Assembly (NCBI GenBank): GCA_028673005.1
Contig: CM054113.1
Location: forward strand, 169,739,337 to 169,803,336
Reading direction: 5' to 3'
Origin: Tanypteryx hageni
Taxonomy: Eukaryota; Arthropoda; Insecta; Odonata; Petaluridae
Length of the DNA stretch: 64,000 nucleotides
Translations under genes and position numbers: made by a program
In this document: positions 13,120 to 22,780 of the stretch, one piece after another
Position numbering within the stretch: position 1 is the first letter of the stretch
How the letters are laid out: every line of letters starts with the position of its first letter
Notes under the pieces: generated by a model
What the model was told of the DNA's origin: nothing
Seen by the model: only the letters and a program-made list of their open reading frames with translations
The model's database searches: none

Positions 13120-13748
13120 CACTGATGTGCTAAATGCTAATGACAAACTATAAATAGAACATAGAAATATAGACATATAACAATCCAACAGTTGAATTTG
13201 AATAGATTTAAGTAATACCACAAAACACAATACACCTCGTAGGTGAAGGCGTTTCGAAACGAAACTTAGTTAAAGTCAGTTAAATCACATCCAATAGTTA
13301 CTATCCTCTTCCGGCTCCCGGTAGGTCAATGTCCATTCCACACGATGTTTTCCTGCCGGTTAGGAGGGGACTCTAGAGTGGGACACCTGCGTCGACTTCA
13401 CTCGTTGCTCTCCTGTTCGTCTCGTCGCTCGGAAGGCCACTATCGGAATGGACTGTCACGTGACGCCGGTGGTGAAGGAGGGAGGTCATGACGTCAGGCG
13501 GGTAATTCAAAATGGTTGAATTATTCCCGGTAATTGGTCGATTTCCACTGTTCTTGCATAACCAGGGGAAAGAGGGAAGGTTAAAGAGGCGAGGGGTAAT
13601 TAGGGTATATAAAGCAGAGAGGCACCACGGGAGGGCGTGTCGACCGTGGCGTGGCGTCCGTGGGCGTGGTGTTCAGTCCGGCGATATCACGAATATCGGC
13701 TATCGTATAAGTGCGGGAGTAAAGGGGGGGGGGAGGAAAAAATCGCCA
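13120..13748. mobile_element. Unclassified insertion (about 620 bp) in hAT-C
   Basis: The hAT reading stops after KYNFRCKNIH near 13123 and resumes with IENKDDRFFDVLFHEQW near 13753, so about 620 bp is foreign. Duplicated bases at the junction are ambiguous: CCAC (4 bp), or ACATC (5 bp, then starting a few bases earlier). The insert is GC-rich in its 3' half, contains a TATATAAA box near 13605 and ends in a G-run followed by A-rich sequence. A short target duplication plus a TATA box could fit a solo LTR, but there are no clean TG...CA ends. A pGGCGTTTCGAAACG patch near 13240 is palindromic. The ORF at 13512-13781 runs out of this insert and is not a gene. Confidence 0.6.
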
Positions 13749-14308
13749 CATCATAGAAAACAAAGACGATCGTTTCTTTGATGTCCTATTTCATGAACAG
13801 TGGAGCTCATTTTTGAGAAGCTGCAATAATAAAGATTGTTATTCTGAGTTTTTAAAAATATGCGAATTTGTTTTTTACATTCAAGGATATAATGCCAACG
13901 TAGAAAGGGTATTTTCTTTAATAAATGATCACTGGACCCCGGAAAGAAATAGATTGTCCGTGAAAACAATAAAGGGAATTATTATGATCAAGTACAATAT
14001 GAAAAACTTTTCTTTTATAGATTTCCATTCTTACCTTCTTCAGAATGAAGATCTTCTTAAAAAGATAATTTCTTCTGAGAAGTATATTAGTGAATAAAAT
14101 TCATTCTTATTACACTATATAAGCATTTCGAGTATTTTCGTTATTTCTATTGGTTCCTTGGTGAATTAATTTGTTGCTCCTTCACCTTTATTATTGCCCT
14201 TTTCCCTCGGAAGTGAATGTCTTTTTACTCCTTTACTCCTTTATCCTCCATTTTTTCTGCATATGTCCTCCATTCTACCTTTGGACATCTGGTAACCCTA
14301 CAGTTGAT

Positions 14309-14680
14309 GTGCGGAGCACAAAAATACATTTCGTTATATTCAGCAGATATGTCTCCGTAAATATTAAATTATACGTATAATTATATTAAATTTTAAAAAA
14401 ACGGGTTCTATAATGTTATCTCCAGTTTCTTCGAGCTACACCATGCTATCAGACAGATATTAAGTCAACCGTGATCGTGAACGATTTTACGCTAAATCAC
14501 GATAATAAATGAGCTGTTTGATACGTTACTTCGAGGAGTTCTTTAACATTTAACAGATGCGAAACGGGCCGTGATCAAAAAAATAGTGTTTTAAGTTAAA
14601 TAGTTATATTTTCATCGTTTTTCATCGGGGTTGTCGTATAAAACGACGACTCAATAACCGAGTCATGCCGTGTGCGTTTA
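14309..14680. other. AT-rich stretch, nothing recognised
   Basis: Flank of hAT-C with stops in all frames and no repeats seen. Confidence 0.6.
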
Positions 14681-15550
14681 TATTAAATGCGAGGGAGGGA
14701 GCCAATCGTTGATTTGGATTATGAGGCATGCATTAAAGGGATGGACCGTCTGTCACCTCAAATTTACCCACTAATCATCCCCTCCACTCTCTCCTTTCAC
14801 CTTCCCTTCCCTCCTTATACCTACCTCCCGCGCACGTTACGCCGCCTCGCTCCTTTTATCGCGGCAGACCACGAAAATCGGATTATCCGTCGATGAAATG
14901 GAGTGGTGGTGTAGGAGGAGGAACGTACATTAGGGGAGGGAGACGGAGGAGGAGAGGGGGGTCGAAGACGATGGGAGGAGGAGATAAAAGACGGGGGGTG
15001 GAAGCGATGGCGGGATGAGGACATTGAGAAGAAGAAAAAAAGAATCGACGAGAATAAGGTGGACATAATGGCGATCGGGAAATCTTGGAAGAACGGACGA
15101 GTAATCTCGGGCGGGCGGAGTGTGTGTGTGTATTGAGGGTCAGGGGAATGGTCGGTCAATTCCGAGTTTGACCGCTCTTTGGATGGAGGCAATCTGGCAA
15201 CGTCCGCTTACCTTCCCTCCCCCCTTATTCCAATCTCTCCCTCGTACTCCCCCGTCCCAAAATCACGTCTCTCACTCCACTCCCGCTCATCATCCCCAAA
15301 ACTACCGATAACTTCCAATTTTCTCTATCCGTCCACCGGAATACCCCCCTGCGCTTCGAAAAAAATCTTTCTTTTTCCGCCGACCTATACCTCTCTCCGT
15401 CTACCCCACTCCCTCCCTCCTCTCTCTCTCTCTCCTATTTAACCCAATCAATTCCACACGTCTCCCGTCTTTCTATACTCCACCCCATCTTCGTTACCGC
15501 TGTACTTCACTATTTCCCCTCCCCATTCCCATCGCTCGCAGCGAATTACC
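14680..15550. repeat. Polypurine/polypyrimidine island with strand switch
   Basis: GA-rich on the plus strand at about 14880-15120, then CT-rich on the plus strand at about 15195-15550. The strand preference inverts within 100 bp around 15130-15190, where a short GT run lies. Overlapping Pro/Ser/Arg-rich ORFs are by-products of the composition. Confidence 0.75.
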
Positions 15551-16429
15551 CGAAAATCTTTTTTTTCCCCTTCTCCTGTCATTAAGCCGTTCAATTCATA
15601 GCCTCGAGGGATTCATCCGTTCATTAATTCTCCAAATTACCCTTCATACTTACGTATATTGATTAAGGTGGCAGTCTCAATCATTTATCAGCGGCACGTT
15701 TTGGAAGAGCTTTTTCGGATCCGTTCGCTGACCTGGTTTCTTTGCCATATTTGTGCTTGTCCGTCTGTCGCGGCGGCTATCCTTGTCAGCGGGAGTGGAA
15801 ACTTAAGAAAATCACACTGAAGTAGAGACGTTGTTAAACTCCTAACGAGAAAGAAAATTTTAAAATTAGCTTTACATGCAAATGCATTAACGATGGGGTA
15901 TCAACAATAAGGCGGAATTAGAGCAATATTTTCAGGCAAAAATTTGTGGAATTTTTTGATAGAATGCTCTGAAACAAAGCGAAAACTACATTTGCTGCAT
16001 GTTAACATAAAGTGGGAACTTACAACTTTAACCTCTTATTTTTTACTGACAAAGTAAAATATTACCGGAATATCTTCGACAAATTTAGTAGCCTTCAATT
16101 CATGAAAGACGTGCGAAATGGTCCCTTATGTCGCCAGAGAGTTTATGGGGTCGACTATAATGTGTACAATTTGGAAAATATGTTGAAATAATTCCTGCAA
16201 GCGAGAGATATCACAGATCTTTTTATTTCGATTAGCTATTAGCCACATGCAACTAGAAATGCTCGTTAGAGTGTCGGAGTATATTATTCTCCTTGCTAAA
16301 TGCCTTTGTTGACCAGCTGGGTAATACCGTAAATGTGATGAGAAGATTTAGAGAAAAGTTCATGTAATATGCGTGATAAAAGATAAGTAGATGATTAGCT
16401 CGGCTCCAACTAAGAAAGCACGCGTTCTG
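15550..16429. other. Unassigned stretch
   Basis: Mixed to AT-rich sequence. The minus-strand ORF 16253-16495 (80 codons) runs through the tRNA-like sequence and shows no domain. Confidence 0.5.
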
Positions 16430-16500
16430 CCACAATATTTCAGTGACATAACATCCGTTCGGCAGGCGGAAGACCCAGGCTCGATTCCCGGTCATAGCGG
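16430..16500 (+). repeat. tRNA-derived sequence (SINE head or tRNA pseudogene)
   Basis: A B-box-like GGCTCGATTCCC (about 16477-16488) lies in a T-arm that pairs 4 of 5. Upstream, TCCGT/GCGGA can form an anticodon stem with a 7-base loop, and AGTGACATAAC resembles an A box/D-arm. The terminal ACAAT and ATAGCGG segments pair only partly. Position 33 and the acceptor stem are degenerate, so a working tRNA is unlikely and a SINE head is the better guess. Confidence 0.45.
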
Positions 16501-17061
16501 ATTTTATTCTCCTGTTTTCAAATTATCGCGAAAAAAGATGTAGTATAAGGGGCCCCATATTCGTTCATCCGAATTGTAACTTAGCGATTAATTACGCTTT
16601 TTATTCCTTTTTAAAGTCTTTATTTCGCACGCTCAACGTGCTTTATAAAAATTTCATTGAAATTTTTTAATGAATGAGTTTAGTTTTCGTCTTCGTTGCT
16701 ATTTTTACTTAACAATAAAATTGTTATTTTTTACGAAATTTTAATTTGCGATTTAACGGTCGAAGAAATCGTTTTAAGATAATTTACGAAATGCATGATC
16801 TAAATATTTATTCAAGTTACTTAGCTAATTTTCATTTTGCAACAGGGCAGCAGCACTGATGCTAGCAGAATTAATGAAATAAATTATAGCGAGGCTCGTG
16901 TCAGAATGAGAAATGTTCGATTTTTACTTTTATCCGACATCGTTATAATTCACTGAAGAGGCTAATATATGGCGGAACTCTATAATAGGGGAACGGGCGT
17001 AATTGGAAATGAAAAAATGCACACGGTTTTTTAAACATTGAAATGCTTCTACAAAGTTCAA
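16501..17061. other. AT-rich stretch, nothing recognised
   Basis: No motif or repeat seen up to the hammerhead-like sequence near 17066. The sequence just before it, on the minus strand downstream, may belong to the same retroelement. Confidence 0.5.
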
Positions 17062-17063
17062 TT

Positions 17064-17106
17064 ACGCGACCGGTTTCGACGAACGATCGTCATCATCAGG
17101 TGTCGA
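17064..17106 (-). ncRNA. Hammerhead-ribozyme-like motif (Penelope/retrozyme type)
   Basis: On the minus strand: CTGATGA (17093-17099), a stem-II hairpin in which GACGA pairs with TCGTC (17079-17091), then GAAA, then the palindrome CCGG as a minimal stem III, then TC as the NUH cleavage step. Stem I (ACAC with GCGT) is weak, with one mismatch. This is the known layout of type I hammerheads in Penelope-like elements. No reverse-transcriptase/GIY-YIG ORF is nearby, so this is a fragment or a non-autonomous copy. Activity is not shown. Confidence 0.6.
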
Positions 17107-17790
17107 ATTCTCTGGCCGCAAGGACTGTAAGCAAGAGAGAGCAAGAGAGATTCTAAGAGGGTAGGGGTTAGGGATGGGTGAAGGAGTAAAAGGTCTTGGA
17201 AATTCTATGAGTGGGAGCCGTCTACGACGAGTGTGCCGGGAAGGGTTAATGTAAGATGGGAAGGGGAGAGAAAAGGTGTGGGAAACGTATGCAAACTCGA
17301 GGGGTGGCAAGTGGAAGTTGGCACTGAACAAAATAAGGAAGGGCCGAGAGAAGCAGTGGGGAATGGGATGCAAAGAGATGATGGTTTATTAACATGAATT
17401 TTTGAGACTGAAAATGACGGAAAATTTTATATCCTTCTAAATTTTTAACCTGCATCCTTTTTAATGTATGAAGAATTTTTAGTATAAAGTTGGAATTATA
17501 TTGGTTACCTATCCAAAAGATGTTTTGCGAAATGTGAGGTGGGGGGATTGTTTTTAAAGCAACCTTTGTGTTCCTTGATTCTAGAAGTGAAACTTCTTTC
17601 GGTTTGTCCAACTGAGGTCTATTTACAATCGCTGCACTCCAGCTTGTAAAGACCTGGTTTATGAAATTTATCTATTTTATCTTCTTTCCCGTCGCGGAGA
17701 AGTTTCTATAGAATTGAGGCCAATGTAAAACACGGGTTTAAAAAAGGATTACAATAAAAATAATTTAAAATAATTTATTTTAAAATAATT
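17107..17790. other. Unassigned stretch, GA-rich in its first third
   Basis: A purine-rich patch runs from about 17110 to 17370 and AT-rich sequence follows. ORFs at 17062-17373 and 17246-17611 (-) are composition-driven or lack a recognisable domain. Confidence 0.5.
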
Positions 17791-17998
17791 TTTATATATT
17801 GCAATAAAAAGTAAAAAATAAATTTTGATTTAATAGACTTGATTTAATACTTTTGTAAAATTTATATGGCTTTTAACCTTCTTACATTAAAAAAAGCCAT
17901 ATAACATTTACAAAAGTATTAAATAAAGTCTAGTAAATCAAAATTTATTTTTCACTTTTTATATGGTCTAGTAATTCAATTTTTATTGCAATATATAT
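17791..17998. repeat. Foldback inverted repeat (about 85-bp arms)
   Basis: The left arm (about 17791-17873, ending TATATGGCTTTT) and right arm (about 17886-17998, beginning AAAGCCATATAA) are near-complementary, with a spacer of about 14 bp. The right arm carries about 20 extra bases. The sequence is AT-rich and resembles a foldback MITE. No target duplication could be fixed. Confidence 0.75.
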
Positions 17999-19305
17999 GT
18001 TATTTTTTAAAATTTATTTTTAATTATATTATTTTTTACTTTTTAGTCTCAAGAAATAAAACGATATGTTTTTCAAACAATTAATGATGTTGTAAGTAAT
18101 CTTCAATAGAAATTCTTATTACTCCACATTTTCACTGGTGAGCCCCTAGGCGGTGCCTGCTCTCTTATTGATAGCAAATAATTAGATGTTTATCAGTAAA
18201 GGCCGGCTAACATGGAATGATCTGTGCTGGCGACTATGGTCGTTCGACCCAGGCAGAAAGCTCGAACTGTTTTGACGGTTCAACCAGAGGGAAATCGACA
18301 ATTATACAGGAAATTGAGTCAAGTGCGTTACTTGGTGCAGGTGTGAAACTAATTTGTGATGTTATACGTGAGGAACTCCGGAACATTTTGAAAAAACAAC
18401 TAAAAAGAAAAGAAGGGCTTGCTCGAGAACAAAAGAAGAGGAAAGGGAGTTATGCGGGGTGACCAGCTCAAAACCGCTGGTTATCGGCTGACCCATCAGC
18501 CGAAATATAAACAAATACATATGCGGGTGAGGTTTATATAAAAACTACTAAAAATCCTCTTATCCAACTCCCAGATTTCCGATAATACTAGGTAGCGGAC
18601 GTTTTAGTCTCCACGGAAACATGATGTATAAATCCGCAATAATTTAGATGTTTTCTGCGAGTTTCTAAGTGGGGTGCTTTTAAGTTTAATCCTGGGGTCA
18701 AACCTGATCCCAAAACTAAAAAAACGCTGCCTATGATACACAAATAACTTTATTGTTCTGTTTATTGTAACTTTGTCCTATATGATACCTATATTTAAAT
18801 AGGTTGTATAAATATTTTTAAAATATGGACTTTTCTCCTAAATTTTGACCATTTTTCAGCATTGGGTTAGATTTGACTCCACAGTAGTATTTGCATTATG
18901 TATTTCGTATCACCAAATAATTAATCGAGTAAGTAGTTGCCTATTTCAGGAAACACTTAATATAATACAATATAATATAATACTAGGGGCCCATTGCAGT
19001 ACTTCCTACAAACATTTAGAGAACTTTGATTGAAGTGACCCAGTGCGATAGTTCCTATGACAAAAAAATGTTACACAGGGTATTATTAGTTGAACCACTT
19101 TTATTGCCCCTCTCAAAATAATCATATAGTGCACACCATTTGTAACCAAAAACATAGACCAACATGATTTAGTCTAACACTTCACTTCACTTCACTTTTG
19201 TTCACTATTTATGATGATACAGCAAATCATATGTTCTGTGGTTCATTTAATATCAAGTAATCACTATAGATGCACCGTCTACGCGTCAGAGATCTTGCTT
19301 GCCTG
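17999..19305. other. Unassigned stretch with one 81-codon ORF
   Basis: The ORF at 18217-18462 (+) has a basic, Lys/Arg-rich C-terminus (about residues 57-79) and no domain I recognise. It starts in ordinary sequence, without any visible gene context. The rest is AT-rich, with a short (CACTT)n run near 19180. Confidence 0.4.
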
Positions 19306-19717
19306 AGTCCAACAATGCAAAAATCTGAGATCAACAATGAAAAATCGGAGAAAATTTAATCTAAACTTAAAATATGAGCAAACGCGAATTAAAAAACTGA
19401 ATCAAAGGTAAGAATAAGAATCTTTGTTTATTTCTACGTGAAATAGTGTAAATATAGAATTAAAGTCTCGATCGTAAGTTACTTTAAAATTTTAAAGAAT
19501 AAAGGTCTACACATCGTATTCCAGCCGATTATGTGTTAATCAAATGCAAAAACGAAAACTTTCCTGATATCGTACCCATGCCTTTTCGGGAGACGACTTC
19601 CCACTTAAAACCTGCAAGAGTTCGCACCAAGTAGTCAAGCGGAAGATTTGTAGAAATCGAGCCGACCGTTCTTGATTTATTTGCGTTTATACTGGGAGTT
19701 GACGTCACTCGAGGCTT
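19306..19717. repeat. Direct repeat, copy 1 (longer)
   Basis: Matches copy 2 (19779-20022) in order: an AATGCAAAAATC block, AAAATATGAGCAAAC, GGTAAGAATAAGAATCTT, then TTTATTTGCGTT and TGACGTCACTCGA. Copy 1 contains about 193 bp (19475-19667) that copy 2 lacks. No LTR-type TG...CA ends or coding sequence were found. Confidence 0.75.
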
Positions 19718-19778
19718 AATCTGTTTTTGTCCTTCATGCGTTTCATTGTAAGCTTAGTGCAAATGCACTTGAAGCCCG

Positions 19779-20022
19779 ATCTAATAATGCAAAAATCCAA
19801 GATGAACAATGCCGGCTACCCTCCTTTTTGAAATGTCGAAAAACCGGAGAAAATCGAATATAAAATTAAAATATGAGCAAACACGAATTAAACAACAGAA
19901 TCGGCGGTAAGAATAAGAATCTTCATTTCTTTCTGCGTGAAATGGTATAAATATCGAGTCAAAGTTTCGATCGTTCTCGGTTTATTTGCGTTCTCGCCGG
20001 AAGGTGACGTCACTCGAAACTT
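19779..20022. repeat. Direct repeat, copy 2 (shorter)
   Basis: Second copy of the repeat at 19306-19717, about 60 bp downstream of it. It lacks the 193-bp middle segment and has about 28 extra bases near 19813-19840. Confidence 0.75.
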
Positions 20023-20880
20023 CAGACGCACGCAGAGACGGAGGCAGAGACACCGGTATATAATAGATAATATATATATATATTATATATATATAATATT
20101 AATAGATAATATAATATATATAGGTAATTATATGATATGAAGTAATATCCAGTTAAATTGGTGCCACATGTGTGACAGAAAAAAGACTGTAAAACGCCTT
20201 ACATGTTTACAAAATTTCCAAATTAGTATGCTTGCAAAAACTATATGAATCTTACAATTTTATGCAAGTGTTGTAAGCAAATTGAATACAGTGATATATC
20301 AGAATAAAAGTAGTTTTTCCGTTTACTGAGGGTTTATTAACTATATTTACAACTTGATTTGTAATTTAGTTATCTGCAAGTTTTATTATTATTTTCATAG
20401 CTTTGTATATTGAGCCTCAGAAGAGATTAACATTATTACTTTTTACATTCCTTTCATTATAAGTACATAAAATGTAATAAATAAAGAATTGAAAATTATA
20501 GTTCGTGATAGATAGATTTATATCAGTAACTACCCAAATCAAGCTTAAAAGTCCACCAATCCCATGAAAATTACATGCTTTGGCAATGGAACGCATTTAT
20601 AATATGAAAAGTAAAAAATCGCCTAAAATAAAACAAATAAAAAATTTGGTCTGACCCCACAATAGTACTTATGTAACTTTCCGACAGGGTAGTATTCTAG
20701 GATTAAACAAAATGCTTTGTCTATTCACTATGACGTGCTCTCCGCCATATACGTTAAACTTGTCATATACGGGTCGCCACAATAACGAACGCCAAAATAT
20801 GGTCCACGAAGTGGCAATCAAAGGTAGTTTCAATAGCTTCAATAGTACAATAGTTTTCACTTACAAGTAATGCATAGATA
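20023..20880. other. AT-rich stretch with imperfect TA repeats
   Basis: An imperfect (TA)n patch covers about 20056-20125. The rest has no recognised motif. Two minus-strand ORFs of 63 and 68 codons (20669-20969) show no domain. Confidence 0.5.
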
Positions 20881-20957
20881 ATTGGTCGGGTTTGCGCCCC
20901 CAAGACTTTGGCGCCACGGGCATCTGCCCGACTCGCCCGTACTTCGGGCCGGCCCTG
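20881..20957 (-). mobile_element. Single terminus of a hAT element (CAGGGCCGGCCCGA type)
   Basis: Read on the minus strand from 20957 the sequence starts CAGGGCCGGCCCGAAGTA and soon contains GGCGCC. This matches the termini of the outer MITE at 55210 and 61309 (CAG..CCAGCCCGAGGTA..GGCGCC). The opposite end was not found within 300 bp, so this is a solo end or a truncated copy. Confidence 0.5.
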
Positions 20958-21081
20958 ATCACCAGTCATAGATCTAAAGCACTGAATACGGATAAATACA
21001 GAATTTCTTTAGGAACAGCCGAACCCGGCTCTTCCAGCGTAGTTAGGGTTAAAATTTCTCCCTACGTGTACTTTATTTGTC

Positions 21082-21539
21082 ACTAGCTGGAGTACCCCGA
21101 GTTGCCCGGGACCATTTTAAGCCATCGCCAAGTGTATACAATACTGGGAATATACTTTAATCATCGCTTAAGTTTTATCTATCAGCATTGCTTCAGAAGC
21201 TTAATGTTTTGCAACTGAAGGTGCTGCAAAGTGCACTTGGAACCCTTTCCCAGTAAAACTTTTATCTATTTTTTCTAAAATTTAATTTATTGAATACACT
21301 TAAAAACAATATTCTAATACATTTTATTATGAAGTTTATAAATGTATGAGATTATTCTGACATAAACAACAATTTTCTCAACAATAGATGGAAAATAGCA
21401 TTTATTAAATTAAGCACCTTTTATTGCCACAATGTTACTCGCAGGGTAAAATTATATATTTATGCAAACTTTCATGACGGTATTTTTAAAGGTGTGGATT
21501 TGTATAGCGGACAAACAAACAAACAAACAGAATTTCAGA

Positions 21540-21589
<50 letters not shown>

Positions 21590-21608
21590 TATATATTTTA
21601 GCCTTAGA
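21082..21608 (-). mobile_element. Helitron-like non-autonomous element
   Basis: On the minus strand the 3' end has a GC-rich hairpin (CCCGGGCAACTCGGGG), then about 8 bases, then CTAGT at 21082-21086. This is the Helitron pattern of hairpin followed by CTRR and a T. The 5' end would be TC at 21607-21608 preceded by A, next to a long TA run. It contains an (ACAA)n stretch near 21507. There is no Rep/helicase ORF. The left boundary is supported better than the right. Confidence 0.55.
21543..21598. repeat. (TA)n microsatellite
   Basis: About 42 bp of uninterrupted AT dinucleotides followed by an imperfect ATATAT block, inside the Helitron-like element. Confidence 0.9.
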
Positions 21609-22780
21609 TATTTATATAGGGAAACAATATTACCAAACCTAGAGGCTTTGTGATGAAGTCATTTAAATGGTTAGAGGAAATACGAATTTAAAAAAGCTTA
21701 CCAGGGATAGATAGAAACTTCTAAAGATATGCAGCTCAAAGATTTCAGGTAAAGAGGTTTTAGTACAGAGCAGTGGAATAGGATTTCAATGCTAACTACA
21801 ATTCTCATCTACATCATACTCTATGAGTCACCTTGATTGCGGCCCTCAGGGCCTCAGGCCCTAACGTTTCCACATGATACAAAATGTTTGCAATTAAAAT
21901 TAATTTGATGAGTAATTTTTTGGAAGTTGGTAGTAAACGACATCAATCAAGACTGATGATACTGTACAAAGTAAACGACAAGAACTTACGAATTTTTAAA
22001 TTCTGACATAGAATAAGTATTTTCCACCCCGCATGTCTCCAACGTAGTAACGTAGTAGTTCACAGAATGCTTAATATTATAATATAAATTGCTTTTTATC
22101 GAAAACATTCTCCACATACACCAAAAAACGTAAATTTCGAATGACTAAAAATAGAAAAATGTAACGGATGATTAACATCAATTCGTCACCTATATATGGC
22201 CGATTCGCCACATGTGGCAAGTGGCGAACGTATTGGAAACCCCCGTTTGAGCAATATCTGAAACCAATATTGCGAGATATAATTACGAACACGAATTGAA
22301 TTGTAGGACAGAACGATATCATTGCCTGAATACGGTATTATATATTTTTACTAAAGCATCATTTATTATTTTTTAGATATTTCTATAGAAAATACCCAAC
22401 ATTTTCAATTACCCAACCAAATTCATTTCGCAAGTACGTCGTATACGAAGACATTTAGCATAGCAAGAAATCTGTAATACGATTTTTGCGGTTTCAGAGA
22501 CACCATCATTTCATACCAATTACCGAGTTTCCTTTGAAATAAAACTTGGTTCGTGCGATATAGAATGCACTGTAGTAGTAAACGATAAAGCCTGAACGAT
22601 GTAAAGTGACCAAACAGCGTAAGAGAGTTTGCTCCAATAAAAAGTCCGCGAACACAAAACTCCTGTTTAGAAAAAAACGAGATAGGTCCCTTAATCGCGA
22701 CCATCACCCCGCGATATTCCTCTCATCATCCGAGGAAGACACATCTCTTTCCTCGCTCCATCCCTCAAGGCATCCGGTTC
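21609..22780. other. Unassigned stretch
   Basis: Mixed AT-rich sequence with short ORFs on both strands (for example 22423-22707 on -), none recognised. No element ends seen. Confidence 0.5.

Larger units (their letters stand above)
10716..14097 (+). pseudogene. hAT-family transposase pseudogene of hAT-C
   Basis: hAT transposases are DDE/RNase H-like enzymes that cut and paste the element. Pieces in order: an N-terminal part of the catalytic fold ending ATDASNHG (first acidic residue) at about 10790-11112; then, after the piggyBac-type insertion, LILVQYFDWKEGGIQ at about 12092-12140; then FTGDNANVNFGG (second catalytic Asp) at about 12245-12280; then KTRWLS at about 12530; then the C-terminal dimerisation domain YNANVERVFSL..HWTPERNRLSV at about 13885-13960, ending with a stop at 14095-14097. 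The parts lie in different frames with many stops, and two insertions split the gene, so it cannot make active protein. No N-terminal BED finger was found upstream. Related sequences are annotated in animals as hAT or TTF-type/DUF4371-like proteins, and I am unsure of the subfamily. Confidence 0.8.
9720..14300 (+). mobile_element. hAT-C: hAT transposon with degenerate transposase and two nested insertions
   Basis: The 5' end reads TAGGGTTAACAGACGTCC and the reverse complement of the 3' end reads TAGGGTTACCAGATGTCC, an 18-bp TIR with two differences. The flanking 8 bp are TAGTTGAT (9712-9719) and CAGTTGAT (14301-14308), a near-perfect 8-bp target duplication as expected for hAT. Inside lies a broken hAT transposase (10716-14097). 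The element is interrupted by a TTAA-flanked piggyBac-type insertion (11123-12082) and by an unclassified insertion (about 13120-13748), so the original element was about 3 kb. The first 1 kb (9720-10715) and last 200 bp are non-coding. Confidence 0.85.

Noticed and set aside
13225..13260. Possible hammerhead-like core before CGAAAC in the hAT-C insert
   Set aside because: No CUGANGA box and no proper stem II; only the palindromic GTTTCGAAAC is real.
16430..16500. Functional tRNA gene
   Set aside because: Acceptor and D arms pair poorly and position 33 is not T.
18217..18462. 81-codon ORF with basic C-terminus
   Set aside because: No recognisable domain, promoter or partner. Kept only as an unassigned ORF in the region note.
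18690..20698. Possible 2-kb piggyBac-like element with TTAATCCT ends
   Set aside because: Ends TTAATCCTGGG and (reverse complement) TTAATCCTAGA agree for only about 9 bases and no transposase is present, so this may be chance.
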